A stretch of DNA of 64,000 nt from Chthoniobacter sp. (GCA_021414005.1 JAIOPH010000037.1:124001-188000); one strand, 5' to 3'; shown: positions 32,074-42,108, counted from the first letter of the stretch. Numbers and translations: made by a program. The notes: generated by a model from the sequence alone, not told the origin.

Positions 32074-32089
32074 AAACAAAGCTTCGTTT
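32074..32089. promoter_or_regulatory. Near-perfect 16-bp palindrome in a divergent promoter region
   Basis: AAACAAAGCTTCGTTT is symmetrical except at one base pair and lies 74 bases before the PEP-CTERM start and 97 before the M20 gene, in an AT-richer intergenic stretch. It could be an operator; no known regulator consensus is matched. Confidence 0.25.
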
Positions 32090-32185
32090 GACAACGATTC
32101 GGGATGGTGAATTCACGTCCGAAGAATCGTATGTGCCGACATCTCCGGTCTTTCCCGATGCGGTGTAACTCCGTAATTTCCGGGC

Positions 32186-33304
32186 ATGACTGAGCCGCAA
32201 AACGCCGTCGAACTCTTGCAGGAGCTCATCCGCATTCCGAGCGTGAACCCCGAGGGCGATCCCGGCACGGAGGGCACCGGCGAGGCACGGATCGCGGGGT
32301 GGCTGGAGGAGTTTCTACGCGGGCTCGGCGCGCATGTCGAACTGCGCGAGGTGCTGCCGGGGCGGCCCAATGTGGTCGCGCGTTTTCCCAGCGACCGGCC
32401 GGGCAAGCCGTGCCTCCTGCTTGCCCCGCATACCGACACGGTCAGCGTGGTCGGCATGACGATTCCGCCTTTCGCCGCCGATCTCCGCGATGGCCGGATC
32501 TGGGGGCGCGGTGCGAGCGACACAAAAGGCTCGATGGCCGCGATGCTCTGGGCGCTACGCGAAATGCGCGAACGTCTGCCCGCGCTCAGCCACGAGATTT
32601 GGTTCGCCGGTTTGGCCAGCGAGGAGGCCGGTCAGCACGGCTCAAAGGCGCTCGCCCGCGAGGAGCCGTTCGACTTCGTCATCGTCGGCGAGCCGACCGG
32701 ACTCGATGTTGTGCACACTCACAAAGGCTGCGCCTTTCTCCAGCTCCGCACCACCGGCCAGGCCGGCCACGCCGCGCGCCCAGAGCTAGGGGAAAACGCC
32801 ATCGCCAAAATGCTCGACGTGCTTGCTTTCGTGCGCGGCGACCTCGCCCGCGAATTCGCTGCCATCCACGACCCTGTGCTCGGCGCGCCCACGATCAGCA
32901 TCGGCACCATCCGCGGCGGCTCGAAGACCAACATCATCCCCGACGCCTGCGAGGCCAGCGTGGACATGCGCTTTGTCCCCGCGCAGTTCACCCCCGGCTT
33001 CGTGGAAAAAATCGTCGCCCGTCTCCGCGCCATCTGCCCCGACCTCGCCGTCGAACTCGCGCCCGCACCGCCGCTTATCACCGATCCCGCGCACCCGCTC
33101 ATCGCCAAGCTCGGCGAATGCGGCGCGCGACCCGTGGGCGCGCCGTGGTTCTGCGACGCGTGCTTTTTCGCCGAACGCGGCACGCCTGCCGTCGCCGTCG
33201 GCCCCGGCTCCATCGCCCAGGCCCACACGCGCGACGAGTTCCTCGCGGTTGCGGATTTGGAGAAAGGGGTGGAATTTTTCAAAGACTTCCTCGCCCGATT
33301 GTAG
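32186..33304 (+). CDS. M20-family deacylase (ArgE/DapE-like)
   Basis: The 372-residue cytoplasmic metallohydrolase belongs to the family that removes acyl groups from amino acids such as N-acetylornithine or N-succinyl-diaminopimelate. Metal and catalytic motifs are intact: LAPHTDTV (His ligand, catalytic Asp), GRGASDTKGS (bridging Asp), ASEEAGQHG (general base Glu and ligand Glu) and GEPT. The central dimerisation domain is at about 170-285. Without biochemical data, ArgE, DapE and general carboxypeptidase activities cannot be separated; argB 17 kb downstream gives weak support for arginine synthesis. Confidence 0.85.
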   Translation: MTEPQNAVELLQELIRIPSVNPEGDPGTEGTGEARIAGWLEEFLRGLGAHVELREVLPGRPNVVARFPSDRPGKPCLLLAPHTDTVSVVGMTIPPFAADLRDGRIWGRGASDTKGSMAAMLWALREMRERLPALSHEIWFAGLASEEAGQHGSKALAREEPFDFVIVGEPTGLDVVHTHKGCAFLQLRTTGQAGHAARPELGENAIAKMLDVLAFVRGDLAREFAAIHDPVLGAPTISIGTIRGGSKTNIIPDACEASVDMRFVPAQFTPGFVEKIVARLRAICPDLAVELAPAPPLITDPAHPLIAKLGECGARPVGAPWFCDACFFAERGTPAVAVGPGSIAQAHTRDEFLAVADLEKGVEFFKDFLARL

Positions 33305-33367
33305 GCCAAGGTGCCGCTTGCTCCGTGCGGGCGAGCCGTCTAGCGTCGCGACCCTTTTTCCAAAACC

Positions 33368-34903
33368 ATGAGCCAGCCCCAACAACCACAGACCGCCATC
33401 ACGCCGCGCCGCGACCAGGATTTTCCCGAGTGGTATCAGCAGGTCGTCAAGGCCGCCGACATGGCGGAGAACTCGGACGTGCGCGGGTGCATGGTCATCA
33501 AGCCGTGGGGCTACGGCGTGTGGGAAAACATGCAGCGCGCGCTGGACGGGATGTTCAAGGCCACGGGCCACAAGAACGCGTATTTTCCGCTCTTCATTCC
33601 GCTGAGCTATTTGGAAAAGGAGGCGTCGCACGTCGAGGGTTTCGCGAAGGAGTGCGCGGTGGTCACGCATCACCGGCTGGAGGTCGGCGCCGATGGCAAA
33701 ATGCGGCCTGCGCCCGCGAGCCAGCTCACCGAGCCGCTGGTCGTGCGGCCCACGAGCGAGACGATCATCGGCGCGAGCTACGCGAAGTGGGTGCAGTCGT
33801 ATCGCGACCTGCCGATCCTCATCAACCAATGGGCCAACGTCGTCCGCTGGGAAATGCGTCCTCGTCTTTTCCTGCGCACCGCTGAGTTTCTGTGGCAGGA
33901 GGGCCATACCGCGCACGAGTCGTCGGAGCAGGCGCTGGAGGAGACGGACCTGATCCTCGGCATCTACGAGAAATTCGCGCGCGACTGGCTGGCGCTGCCC
34001 GTTTTCACCGGCGAGAAAAGCGAGAGCGAGCGCTTCCCCGGCGCGGTGAAGACGCTGTGCATCGAGGCCATGGTACAGGATCGCAAGGCCATCCAGGCCG
34101 GCACGTCGCACTTCCTCGGGCAGAATTTCGCGCACGCCAGCGGCATCAAATTCCAATCGCGCGAGGGCAAGGAGGAGTTCGCGTGGACCACGAGTTGGGG
34201 CGTGAGCACGCGGCTCATCGGCACGCTCATCATGGCGCACGCCGACGACGACGGCCTCGTCCTCCCACCGCGCATCGCACCCGCGCAGATCGTCATCTTG
34301 CCTGTCACGCCCAAGCCCGAGACGCGCGACGCCGTGCTCGCCGCCGCCGACCAACTCGCCGCCGAGTTGCGCGCGCAGACGGCGTTTGGCGAAAAGATCA
34401 CCGTCGAGGTGGACAAGCGCGACATCGGCGGCGGGACAAAGACATGGGAGTGGATCAAAAAGGGCGTGCCGATCCGTGTGGAGCTGGGGCCGCGCGATTT
34501 GGAGAAAGGCAGCGTCGCCGTCGCGCGGCGCGATCGCGGGCCGAAAGAAAAAGCGTTTGTCCCGAACGCGGAATTCGTCGGCCAGGCCGCGGCGATCCTC
34601 GAAGAAATGCAGGCTGGCCTTTTGGCCAAAGCAACCGCCTACCGCGACGCGAACACCGTGAAGATCGACACGAAGGAAGAGTTCTACGCCTTTTTCACCG
34701 CAAAGAACCCGAACAAACCCGAGATCCACGGCGGCTTCGCCCTCGCGCACTGGAACGGCTCGCGCGAGGTCGAGGAGAAGATCAAGGACGACCTGAAAGT
34801 AACCATCCGTTGCATCCCCGCCAACGCCCCCGAGGAGGACGGCAAGTGCATCCTCACAGGAGAGCCGAGCAAGCGGCGGGTGGTGTGGGCCAAATCCTAC
34901 TAG
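33368..34903 (+). CDS. proS: Prolyl-tRNA synthetase, archaeal/eukaryotic (type 3) form
   Basis: The enzyme charges tRNA-Pro. The 511 residues are the short ProS type without the bacterial editing insertion. Class II motifs are visible: motif 2 around VVRWEMRPRLFLRTAEFLWQ, with TEPLVVRPTSET before it, then QAGTSHFLGQNF and motif 3 SWGVSTRLIG. The anticodon-binding domain follows (about 295-400), and the type-specific C-terminal zinc-like domain is present in a degenerate form ending in KRRVVWAKSY. Housekeeping gene, intact. Confidence 0.96.
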   Translation: MSQPQQPQTAITPRRDQDFPEWYQQVVKAADMAENSDVRGCMVIKPWGYGVWENMQRALDGMFKATGHKNAYFPLFIPLSYLEKEASHVEGFAKECAVVTHHRLEVGADGKMRPAPASQLTEPLVVRPTSETIIGASYAKWVQSYRDLPILINQWANVVRWEMRPRLFLRTAEFLWQEGHTAHESSEQALEETDLILGIYEKFARDWLALPVFTGEKSESERFPGAVKTLCIEAMVQDRKAIQAGTSHFLGQNFAHASGIKFQSREGKEEFAWTTSWGVSTRLIGTLIMAHADDDGLVLPPRIAPAQIVILPVTPKPETRDAVLAAADQLAAELRAQTAFGEKITVEVDKRDIGGGTKTWEWIKKGVPIRVELGPRDLEKGSVAVARRDRGPKEKAFVPNAEFVGQAAAILEEMQAGLLAKATAYRDANTVKIDTKEEFYAFFTAKNPNKPEIHGGFALAHWNGSREVEEKIKDDLKVTIRCIPANAPEEDGKCILTGEPSKRRVVWAKSY

Positions 34904-34933
34904 ACCACCCCGCGCTGAGTCGTCGGCATAACC

Positions 34934-35533
34934 GTGCAACAGACCATCTGCAAACTCGCCTTCGTTCTCGCCACCGCCGCCACGCTCTGCGCCTGCTCGA
35001 CCACGCCGACGAGCAATCCTGTGCCGCACAACGCGTCCGCCCATTGGAAAAAGGGGCCTTTCGACATCACCTTTCAGGCGGGTCCGCACTATCGCAGCGA
35101 GCGGTCGTTTTCTTACTACAAGATCGAACGTCAGTCCGGGCACCTGAGCGATCCGTCATCCATTCTCGTAGAAAGCGCACAAGACCTCGGCCACTTCCAA
35201 TTTTATCCCAAACTTAGGCCTGAGGACTCCATCAATGCAGTTTCCAGCAGAACAGGCCGGACGCTGCTCATTTCGGAAGAAATCGAGAACGATTGCTGTC
35301 CATGCACCAATTACATTCTCGTCACTGTCGCTGACGACGATTGCTTGGCTTACGAATACTTGGAGCTACCGAGAAAGGAGATGGTGCCATTCAAGATCGA
35401 GATGGGAGAAAATCCGGTAATCTCCGCCGTCACCGACACCACGGTCACGTTCCACTATTCCAAAGGGCCGGCGAAAACGAGGGAGTTCAAGGCCTTCATC
35501 AAGAAGGATAAGCGCCCGACTTTCCCGGGCTGA
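34934..35533 (+). CDS. Putative lipoprotein of unknown function
   Basis: The 199-residue protein begins at a GTG 30 bases after proS. An N-terminal signal of about 20 residues ends in the lipobox-like LCAC, so it is probably lipid-anchored at Cys-20. The mature part is mixed alpha/beta with a Cys-Cys-Pro-Cys element (DCCPCTNYILV) near residue 120. No family is recognised. The next gene starts 9 bases after its stop. Confidence 0.6.
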   Translation: MQQTICKLAFVLATAATLCACSTTPTSNPVPHNASAHWKKGPFDITFQAGPHYRSERSFSYYKIERQSGHLSDPSSILVESAQDLGHFQFYPKLRPEDSINAVSSRTGRTLLISEEIENDCCPCTNYILVTVADDDCLAYEYLELPRKEMVPFKIEMGENPVISAVTDTTVTFHYSKGPAKTREFKAFIKKDKRPTFPG

Positions 35534-35542
35534 CGGTGTCGC

Positions 35543-38008
35543 GTGGGGGCTGTTCGCACATCTTGCGCCAGCGCGATTCTCGGCCATGCTGAGCGGCGAA
35601 AACCGCCTTTCGTTTTGCTCCTTCGCTTCCACATCCGCCTGTCGATCCTGGCCGCCTTATGTTTCGCGACCTTGGGCGGCGCGAAGGAAACGACCGCGCC
35701 TTTGCCGGCCAAGGCAGCGCCCGCTACAGCGGAGCCGGCCGATTTTGCAAGGGAGGTGCAACCGGTGATGGAAACCTACTGCTTCAAATGCCACGGCAAC
35801 GGGAAGAAGAAGGGCGGGCTGGCGCTGGACAAGTGGGCTTCGCCCGATGCAGTCGTGCAGGATCAGAAAACGTGGAAGCACGTCCTTGAAGCGCTGCGCA
35901 CCGGCGAGATGCCGCCGGACGACGAGAAGCAGCCGTCGCTCGATGACAGGGAGAAAATCATGGCGTGGATCGATCGTGCGGTTTTCGCCGTCGATCCGGC
36001 CAATCCCGATCCGGGCCGCGTAACCATCCGCCGGCTCAACCGCGCGGAATACAACAACACCATCCGCGATCTCGTCGGCGTGGAATTCCGTCCGGCGGAC
36101 GATTTCCCAGCCGACGATTCCGGCTACGGCTTTGACAATATCGGCGACGTGCTCTCGTTGCCACCGGTGCTTTTCGAGCGCTACCTCGCGGCGGCGGAAA
36201 AGGTCATCAGCCTCGCGATCCTCAACGACCACAAGCTGCGCCCGGAAAAAATCGAGGTCGATCTTTTCAAGATCACGGGCGGGCCGAAGGCGGGCACCAC
36301 CGCGCAGGCGCGGAGGATTGATGACAACGAGGCGAGCGTGCCGGTCGAGTTGCCAGTGCCGGGCGAGTATCAGCTCAAGCTGTCGCTCGAATCCGTGAAG
36401 GTCGGCGCGGAGCCGACGAAACTGGAGTGGAAATTCAACGGCCAGCCCCTGCGGTCGGCCGACCTCGCTGGGCGCAAGGATGCGAAGGAAGCGCTCACCG
36501 CGACCGTGCGCGTGGAGAAGGCCGGCACGTATCCACTGATGCTGCGCGTGGCCAATCCGCTGGCGCAGCCCGAGAAGGACCAAGGCAGACCGGTCGCCCG
36601 TAACTTCACCGTCCGCCAAATCATCTTCACCTCACCGCCGCAGCCGGTGAAAGCGCCGGCTTCGCAACTGCGCATCTTCGCGCCGGGCCGCGGACAGCCC
36701 ACGCTTGAGGCGTCGGCACGCGCAATCCTCGCCAGCTTTGGCCAAAGCGCTTTTCGCCGCCCGCTCGCGCCGACGGAGGTCGAGCGCTTTTTCTGGATCG
36801 GAAAGCAGGCCGAGAAAAAAGGCGCGAACTTCGAGCAGGCGGTGCAAACGGCGCTGACCGCGATGCTCGTCTCGCCGCATTTTCTTTTCCGCGGGGAGCT
36901 GCAGACCGAGCCGGACAACCCCAAGTCCGCGTCGCCGATCAGCGAATGGGCGCTGGCCTCGCGGCTGTCCTATTTCCTGTGGAGCACGATGCCCGACGAC
37001 GCGCTTTACGCCGAGGCGCAGCGCGGGACTTTGCGCAAAAATCTGACCGCACAGGTGAAGCGCATGCTGGCCGATCCGAAAGCCGGCGAGCTGGTGGAGA
37101 ACTTCGCCGGCCAGTGGTTGCAGCTTCGCAATCTCAAGGTCGTGCAGCCAGACGCGAAGACCTTTCCCCAATGGGACCGGGCACTCGCGACGGCGATGGA
37201 GCGCGAGACGGAGATGCTTTTCCAAACGATCATGCGCGAGGACCGCAGCGTGCTCGATTTCATCGGCGCGGACTACACGTTCGTGAATGAGCGGCTCGCG
37301 CGGCATTACCGGATCGCGGGCGTCGAGGGTGAGGCGTTCGTGAAAGTGGAAGCGCCCAAGGACCGGCCCGGCGGCATCCTCGGCCACGGCAGCTTCCTCA
37401 CGCTGACCTCGAACCCCACGCGCACCTCGCCGGTGAAGCGCGGCAAATACGTTCTCGAAAATCTCCTCGGCACCCCGCCACCGCCGCCGCCACCCCAGGT
37501 GCCGGACCTCGACGACAAGAATCGCAAGGAACTCACCGGCACGCTCCGCCAGCGCATGGAGCAGCATCGTGCCGACCCGACCTGCGCGGGCTGCCACGCG
37601 CGGATGGATCCCATCGGCTTCGGGCTGCAGCAGTTCGACGCCATCGGGGCGCGGCGCGAGCGCGAGGACGACGCGCCCATCGACTCCGCGGGCGTGCTCG
37701 CCAGCGGGGAGGCATTCAATGGCCCCGCCGAACTGCGCGCCATCCTGCTTGCGAAAAAGCGCCCGGACTTTCTCCGCTGCTGCAGCGAAAAGATGCTCAC
37801 CTACGGGCTCGGGCGCGGCTTGGAATTCTACGACCGGCCCGCCATCGAGAAGATCGCCCGCTCACTCGAAAAGACGCCGAATTTTTTCAACCTCATCTTC
37901 GAAGTAGTGAACAGCGTGCCCTTTCAAATGCGGCGCGGGGAGGGCGATCACCGGAAGTTTTCCGAGAGGAAGGAAGCCGCGAGCGCGAAGCCTGTGTCGG
38001 CCGAATAA
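35543..38008 (+). CDS. Planctomycete-type cytochrome c with DUF1587/1595/1592/1588/1585 domains
   Basis: This 821-residue secreted multidomain protein is common in Verrucomicrobia and Planctomycetes. Heme motif 1 is CFKCH near residue 80; a second CxxCH (CAGCH) lies near residue 680. In order follow a DUF1587-like segment (RRLNRAEYNNTIRDLVGVEF), a beta-rich insert, DUF1595 (FGQSAFRRPLAPTEVERFFW), DUF1592 (RLSYFLWSTMPDDALYAEAQ), DUF1588 (GHGSFLTLTSNPTRTSPVKR) and DUF1585 (RPDFLRCCSEKMLTYGLGRG). The exact start is uncertain; a GTG at 35543 gives a signal-like helix at about residues 24-45. It is always paired with DUF1552, here the next gene. A redox role is likely, but the substrate is unknown. 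Confidence 0.85.
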   Translation: MGAVRTSCASAILGHAERRKPPFVLLLRFHIRLSILAALCFATLGGAKETTAPLPAKAAPATAEPADFAREVQPVMETYCFKCHGNGKKKGGLALDKWASPDAVVQDQKTWKHVLEALRTGEMPPDDEKQPSLDDREKIMAWIDRAVFAVDPANPDPGRVTIRRLNRAEYNNTIRDLVGVEFRPADDFPADDSGYGFDNIGDVLSLPPVLFERYLAAAEKVISLAILNDHKLRPEKIEVDLFKITGGPKAGTTAQARRIDDNEASVPVELPVPGEYQLKLSLESVKVGAEPTKLEWKFNGQPLRSADLAGRKDAKEALTATVRVEKAGTYPLMLRVANPLAQPEKDQGRPVARNFTVRQIIFTSPPQPVKAPASQLRIFAPGRGQPTLEASARAILASFGQSAFRRPLAPTEVERFFWIGKQAEKKGANFEQAVQTALTAMLVSPHFLFRGELQTEPDNPKSASPISEWALASRLSYFLWSTMPDDALYAEAQRGTLRKNLTAQVKRMLADPKAGELVENFAGQWLQLRNLKVVQPDAKTFPQWDRALATAMERETEMLFQTIMREDRSVLDFIGADYTFVNERLARHYRIAGVEGEAFVKVEAPKDRPGGILGHGSFLTLTSNPTRTSPVKRGKYVLENLLGTPPPPPPPQVPDLDDKNRKELTGTLRQRMEQHRADPTCAGCHARMDPIGFGLQQFDAIGARREREDDAPIDSAGVLASGEAFNGPAELRAILLAKKRPDFLRCCSEKMLTYGLGRGLEFYDRPAIEKIARSLEKTPNFFNLIFEVVNSVPFQMRRGEGDHRKFSERKEAASAKPVSAE

Positions 38009-38073
38009 ACCCACCCGCATCTCCGCTGGCCGCCGCCGCCATTCCGTGCCTTAGTCTGCCAGCCGCTTACGCC

Positions 38074-39447
38074 ATGCTCATCCCGAACAAGAATCTCAAC
38101 CTCCCGCGCCGCAGCTTCCTGCGCGGGCTGGGTGTGACCATGGCGCTGCCGTTTCTTGAGTGCATGCTGCCCGGCGTGACGAAAGCGGCCGTCACACCGA
38201 TCGGCGGCGCGCCGCGGCGGATGGTCTTTTTCTATCTGCCCAATGGCATGGACATGGACAACTGGACGCCTGCCGCCGTGGGCGAAAAGTTCGAGCTGCC
38301 CGCCATTCTGCAACCGCTCGAACCGCTGCGGAAACAAGTCTCCGTGCTCAGCGGACTCGCCCATGTGAATGCCCGCGCGCTCGGTGACGGCGCGGGCGAC
38401 CACGCGCGGGCGAACGCCTGCTTCCTCACCGGCGTGCACCCGCGCAAGACGGCGGGCTCGGACATTTCGGTGGGTGTTTCCGCCGACCAGATCGCCGCGA
38501 TGCAGATCGGCAAAAACACGCGGCTGCCCTCGCTCGAACTGAGCTGCGAATCCTCCACGAGGCAGGCCGGCGCGTGCGATTCCGGCTACGCCTGCGCGTA
38601 TCAGCACAATCTCTCGTGGCGCAACGAGAACACCCCGATGCCGCCGCTCGGCGATCCGCGCCTCGTCTTCGAGCGGCTCTTCAGCGCGAGCACCGAGGAC
38701 CCCGATCTCGTGGCCGGGCGGGCGCTGCGCGAAAGCTGCCGCGGCTCGATTCTCGATGTCGTCCGCGAGGACGCGAAGGCTTTCCAAAAACGCCTCGGCG
38801 CGACCGACCGGCGCAAGCTCGACGAATATCTCACCGGCCTGCGCGAGACCGAATCCGCCATCCAGCAGCAGGCGAAATTCCAGGCCGCCGAAGCCGCCAA
38901 GCCGCGGCCCGCGATGGAAAAACCCGAGGGCATCCCCGGCGATTTTACCGAGCACGTGCGCATCATGTATGACCTCCTCGCGCTCGCGCTCCAGACCGAC
39001 TGCACCCGCATCGCCACGATGATGGTCCAGCACGAGGGCAGTAACCGCGCGTATCCGTTCATCGGCGTGAACGAGGGGCACCACGAGATTTCGCACCACG
39101 GCAACAACGCCGGCAAAAAGGAGAAGATCGCGAAGATCAACCGCTTCCACATGGAGCAGGTCGCCTACTTTCTCACCAAGCTCCAGACAATGAAGGAAGG
39201 CTCCGGCACGGTGCTCGACAACTCGATGATCGTGGTCGGCAGCGCCATCGCCGACGGCAACGCGCACGCGCACCACGACCTGCCCGTGCTGCTCTGCGGC
39301 GGCGGCGGCGGCTCGCTGAAGCCAGGTCGGCATGTGCGCTTCGACAAGGAAACGCCGATGACCAATCTCTACCTCTCGCTGCTCGACCGCATGGGCGCGA
39401 AGGCCGACCGGATCGGCGACAGCAGCGGCAAGCTGGAGCGGATTTAG
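38074..39447 (+). CDS. DUF1552 family secreted protein
   Basis: The 457-residue protein has a twin-arginine-like leader (RRSFLRGLGVTMALPFLECM) and the DUF1552 body (GGAPRRMVFFYLPNGMDMDN, HYLTG-like HARANACFLTGVHPRKTAGS, SGYACAYQHNLSW, HHEISHHGN). Members are metal-rich, alkaline-phosphatase-superfamily-like proteins of unknown activity. It follows the cytochrome gene by 65 bases, the usual partnership in these phyla, so the two probably act together in the periplasm. Confidence 0.85.
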   Translation: MLIPNKNLNLPRRSFLRGLGVTMALPFLECMLPGVTKAAVTPIGGAPRRMVFFYLPNGMDMDNWTPAAVGEKFELPAILQPLEPLRKQVSVLSGLAHVNARALGDGAGDHARANACFLTGVHPRKTAGSDISVGVSADQIAAMQIGKNTRLPSLELSCESSTRQAGACDSGYACAYQHNLSWRNENTPMPPLGDPRLVFERLFSASTEDPDLVAGRALRESCRGSILDVVREDAKAFQKRLGATDRRKLDEYLTGLRETESAIQQQAKFQAAEAAKPRPAMEKPEGIPGDFTEHVRIMYDLLALALQTDCTRIATMMVQHEGSNRAYPFIGVNEGHHEISHHGNNAGKKEKIAKINRFHMEQVAYFLTKLQTMKEGSGTVLDNSMIVVGSAIADGNAHAHHDLPVLLCGGGGGSLKPGRHVRFDKETPMTNLYLSLLDRMGAKADRIGDSSGKLERI

Positions 39448-39523
39448 AGCGCGAGGATTCGGAGCGCCGCTGGCGCTTCAGTCGGCTGGTCAAAGTGTGT
39501 GCGGGGCTCTACCAACTCACATC

Positions 39524-40423
39524 ATGACCAACCTTGATCCGCTGCGTTCGTTCGACATTCCCGACATTGCCCGCTTTGAGCCGGGGCTCGGTGGGCTTAC
39601 GCGACTCGTGGTTGCGACGGCGCTCGCGGAGGCCCATGTCTATTTGCATGGCGGGCACGTCACGCACTTTCAGCCGGCGGGTTGGGCTCCGGTGCTGTTC
39701 GTCAGCGAGTGGAGTTTTTTTGCAAAAGGGAAGCCGATCCGTGGCGGCGTGCCGGTGTGTTTTCCGTGGTTTGCCAACCGCGCGGGCCGTCCGGAAAGTC
39801 CCGCGCACGGTTTTGCGCGGACGATGGAGTGGGAGGTGGAATCGCTCGCGGTGGACGGCGATCAGACGGTGCTCGTGGTGCTGCGGCTTGGCGCGAGCGA
39901 GGCGACTCGCGCGCACTGGCCACATGAGTTTGTGCTCCGCCACCACATCGTCATTGGGTCGCGGCTGGTGATGATGCTCGAAGTCGAAAACGTGTCGGGT
40001 GAACCGTTCCAATTCGAGGAGGCACTGCATACCTACTTTGCGGTGAGCAACGCGCGGGAGTTCAGTATTACGGGTTTGGAAAACGCTCCGTATCTCGACA
40101 AGGCCGACGGCTTTCGCCCGAAGGTGCAAGGGCCTGAGCCGCTGCGCTTCACCGCCGAGACCGACCGCACTTTTGAAAATACCCGCTCAACCTGCGTGCT
40201 TGATGATCCGGGCGCGGAGCGGCGGATCATCGTGGAAAAAAGCGGCTCGGCGACCACCGTGGTGTGGAATCCGTGGATCGAAAAGGCGGCGGCGATGAAG
40301 GATTTCGGTGACGACGAGTGGATGCGGATGGCCTGCATCGAGACGGCCAATGCGGGTGCGAACGCGATCACGCTCAGGGCGGGCGAGAAGCACGCGATGC
40401 GGGCCGTGATTTCGGTGGCATAG
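39524..40423 (+). CDS. D-hexose-6-phosphate mutarotase (YeaD-like)
   Basis: This is an aldose-1-epimerase-fold enzyme that interconverts anomers of glucose-6-phosphate. The 299-residue form starts MTNLDPLRSFDIPDIARFEP. Family segments include HGGHVTHFQP, SEWSFFAKGKPIRGGVPVCF, PWFANRAGR, PAHGFAR with the catalytic His, and EEALHTYFAVS with the second His. It stands alone, convergent with the decarboxylase gene. Intact. Confidence 0.9.
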   Translation: MTNLDPLRSFDIPDIARFEPGLGGLTRLVVATALAEAHVYLHGGHVTHFQPAGWAPVLFVSEWSFFAKGKPIRGGVPVCFPWFANRAGRPESPAHGFARTMEWEVESLAVDGDQTVLVVLRLGASEATRAHWPHEFVLRHHIVIGSRLVMMLEVENVSGEPFQFEEALHTYFAVSNAREFSITGLENAPYLDKADGFRPKVQGPEPLRFTAETDRTFENTRSTCVLDDPGAERRIIVEKSGSATTVVWNPWIEKAAAMKDFGDDEWMRMACIETANAGANAITLRAGEKHAMRAVISVA

Positions 40424-40458
40424 CCCACGCTTTGCCCCCTTTTTTTTGCGGGGTGGGC
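40423..40458. terminator. Convergent hairpin between mutarotase and decarboxylase
   Basis: GCCCAC (40423-40428) pairs with GTGGGC (40453-40458), and an inner CCC/GGG pair encloses a run of eight T residues. It lies in the 42-bp gap between two convergent genes and could stop transcription from both sides, though the T run is in the loop. Confidence 0.4.
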
Positions 40459-40465
40459 GGGCGGG

Positions 40466-42091
40466 TCAGAGGTTCTTCGCCATGCGCTCGGCGAGACGGC
40501 CGAGGGCGGCGCTTTTGTCCAGCGGATCGAGGCGCACGTCGAGAAGGCAGTAGCTGCTGGTGTGGTGCGCGGCGGCGTCGAGCGCGGCGTCGAGCTGGCT
40601 CTCGGTCTCGACGAGAAACGCGCGGCCCACGCCGAGCAGCTCGGGCAGCTTGTGGTAGCGCCACGCGAGCACGTCGTTGAACGGTCCGTCGTGCATGTGC
40701 CGCTCGGTGCCGTAGCCGGCGTTGTTCAGCACGATGACCACGGGGTTCAGGCCAAAGCGCGCGATGGTGCTTAGCTCCAGGCCGGTCATTTGAAACGCGC
40801 CGTCGCCCACGAGCACGAGCGGGCGCAGATCGGGCCGCGCCATTTGCGCGCCGAGCGCGGCGGGCACGGCGAAGCCCATCGAGGCGTAGTAGGCCGGGCC
40901 GAGGAAGTCGGTGCGGTTGCGGATGAAAAGGTCTGCCGCGCCGAAGAGCGCGTTGCCGACATCGGCGACGACGATGGTGTTGTCCGCGAGGTATTCATTC
41001 ACCCGCTCGAAGAGCCGCGCGATCGTCACCGGCGCATCCGGCGCGGCGGGCACGAATTCGCGCGGCTGCGGCGGAGCGGGGCGCGCGCCGTCGGCGTGCG
41101 GGCGCAGCCCGGCGGCGAGCAGCCCGTGGACGAAGTCCTTGAAGCGCACGTTTTCAAACGTGTGATGCCGGATCGCGAGCTTCTCGCTGGTTGCATAGAT
41201 GGCTTTGCCGAGATCGAGCTTCGCGGTGTAAATGCCGAGATTGATGTCCGTCATGAACGCGCCCAGCAGGATCACACAGTCACTTTCCTCCACGTAGGCG
41301 CGCACGTCGTCGCGACCCATCGCGCCCTCGTACACGCCGAGGTAAAGCGGGTGCTGCTCGCTGATCACCGACTTGCCGAGGATCGTCGCGGCGAAAGGGA
41401 TGTGCGCGCTTTCCACGAGCCGCAGCAAATCCTCCTGCATGCCAAAGCGGTGGATCTCCACGTCGGCCAGCACCACGGGGCGCTGTGCGGCATTGATCAT
41501 CGCCGCCGCCTCCGCGAGCGCTTCCGCCAGCACCAGCGGGTCGCTTTTCTCATGCATCTCCGGCGGCCGATGTCCGCTCCGCCCCGGCTGGCCAGCGATG
41601 TCGCGCGGCAGCTCCAGATAGACCGGCCGCTTGTAGCGCAGCGCCGCGTGGAGCACGCGGTCGATCTCCGCGCAAGCCGTGTCAGGATCCTCCAGCGCCG
41701 CGTTTGCCACCGTGATCTCCGCGAAAACGCGCCGCTGCGTGTCGAACTCGCGCACCTTGTGGTGGAGCAGGGGATTGCGCTCCCGCTCGCTCATGCCCGG
41801 CGCGCCGCTGATCACCACGACCGGCGATTTCTCCGCAAACGCGCCGGCAATCGGGTTCGCGACTTTCAGCCCGCCCACGCAATATGTCACGCACACCGCG
41901 CCCAGCCCGCGCACCCGCGCGTAGGCATCCGCCGCGAACCCCGCGCCCTGCTCGTCGCAGGTCGTGATCGTCCGCAGCGGGCTCTGCTGGAGCTGCTCGT
42001 AAAAGCCGAGCACGTAATCGCCGGGGATGCCGAAAACATGGCCGACGCCGTACGCCGCAAGCCGCTGGATGAGGTAGTCGCCGATGGTCAT
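40466..42091 (-). CDS. Thiamine-diphosphate-dependent 2-keto acid decarboxylase
   Basis: The 541-residue enzyme belongs to the pyruvate/indolepyruvate/phenylpyruvate decarboxylase family and yields an aldehyde and CO2. The N-terminal domain has VGHVFGIPGDYVLGF, the catalytic Glu in TCDEQGAGFAADAYARVRG and the His-His pair in NPLLHHKV. The C-terminal domain has the ThDP/Mg motif GDGAFQMTGLELST followed by LNNAGYGTERHMHDGPFN. It is intact and single, with no dehydrogenase beside it, so whether it serves fermentation (acetaldehyde) or aromatic amino acid breakdown is open. Confidence 0.88.
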   Translation of the reverse strand: MTIGDYLIQRLAAYGVGHVFGIPGDYVLGFYEQLQQSPLRTITTCDEQGAGFAADAYARVRGLGAVCVTYCVGGLKVANPIAGAFAEKSPVVVISGAPGMSERERNPLLHHKVREFDTQRRVFAEITVANAALEDPDTACAEIDRVLHAALRYKRPVYLELPRDIAGQPGRSGHRPPEMHEKSDPLVLAEALAEAAAMINAAQRPVVLADVEIHRFGMQEDLLRLVESAHIPFAATILGKSVISEQHPLYLGVYEGAMGRDDVRAYVEESDCVILLGAFMTDINLGIYTAKLDLGKAIYATSEKLAIRHHTFENVRFKDFVHGLLAAGLRPHADGARPAPPQPREFVPAAPDAPVTIARLFERVNEYLADNTIVVADVGNALFGAADLFIRNRTDFLGPAYYASMGFAVPAALGAQMARPDLRPLVLVGDGAFQMTGLELSTIARFGLNPVVIVLNNAGYGTERHMHDGPFNDVLAWRYHKLPELLGVGRAFLVETESQLDAALDAAAHHTSSYCLLDVRLDPLDKSAALGRLAERMAKNL

Positions 42092-42108
42092 GAGGCGAAA
42101 GATGGACG

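Noticed and set aside
32786..35143. 785-codon open frame on the minus strand
   Set aside because: Antisense to the M20 enzyme and prolyl-tRNA synthetase, both with clear motifs; a GC-driven shadow.
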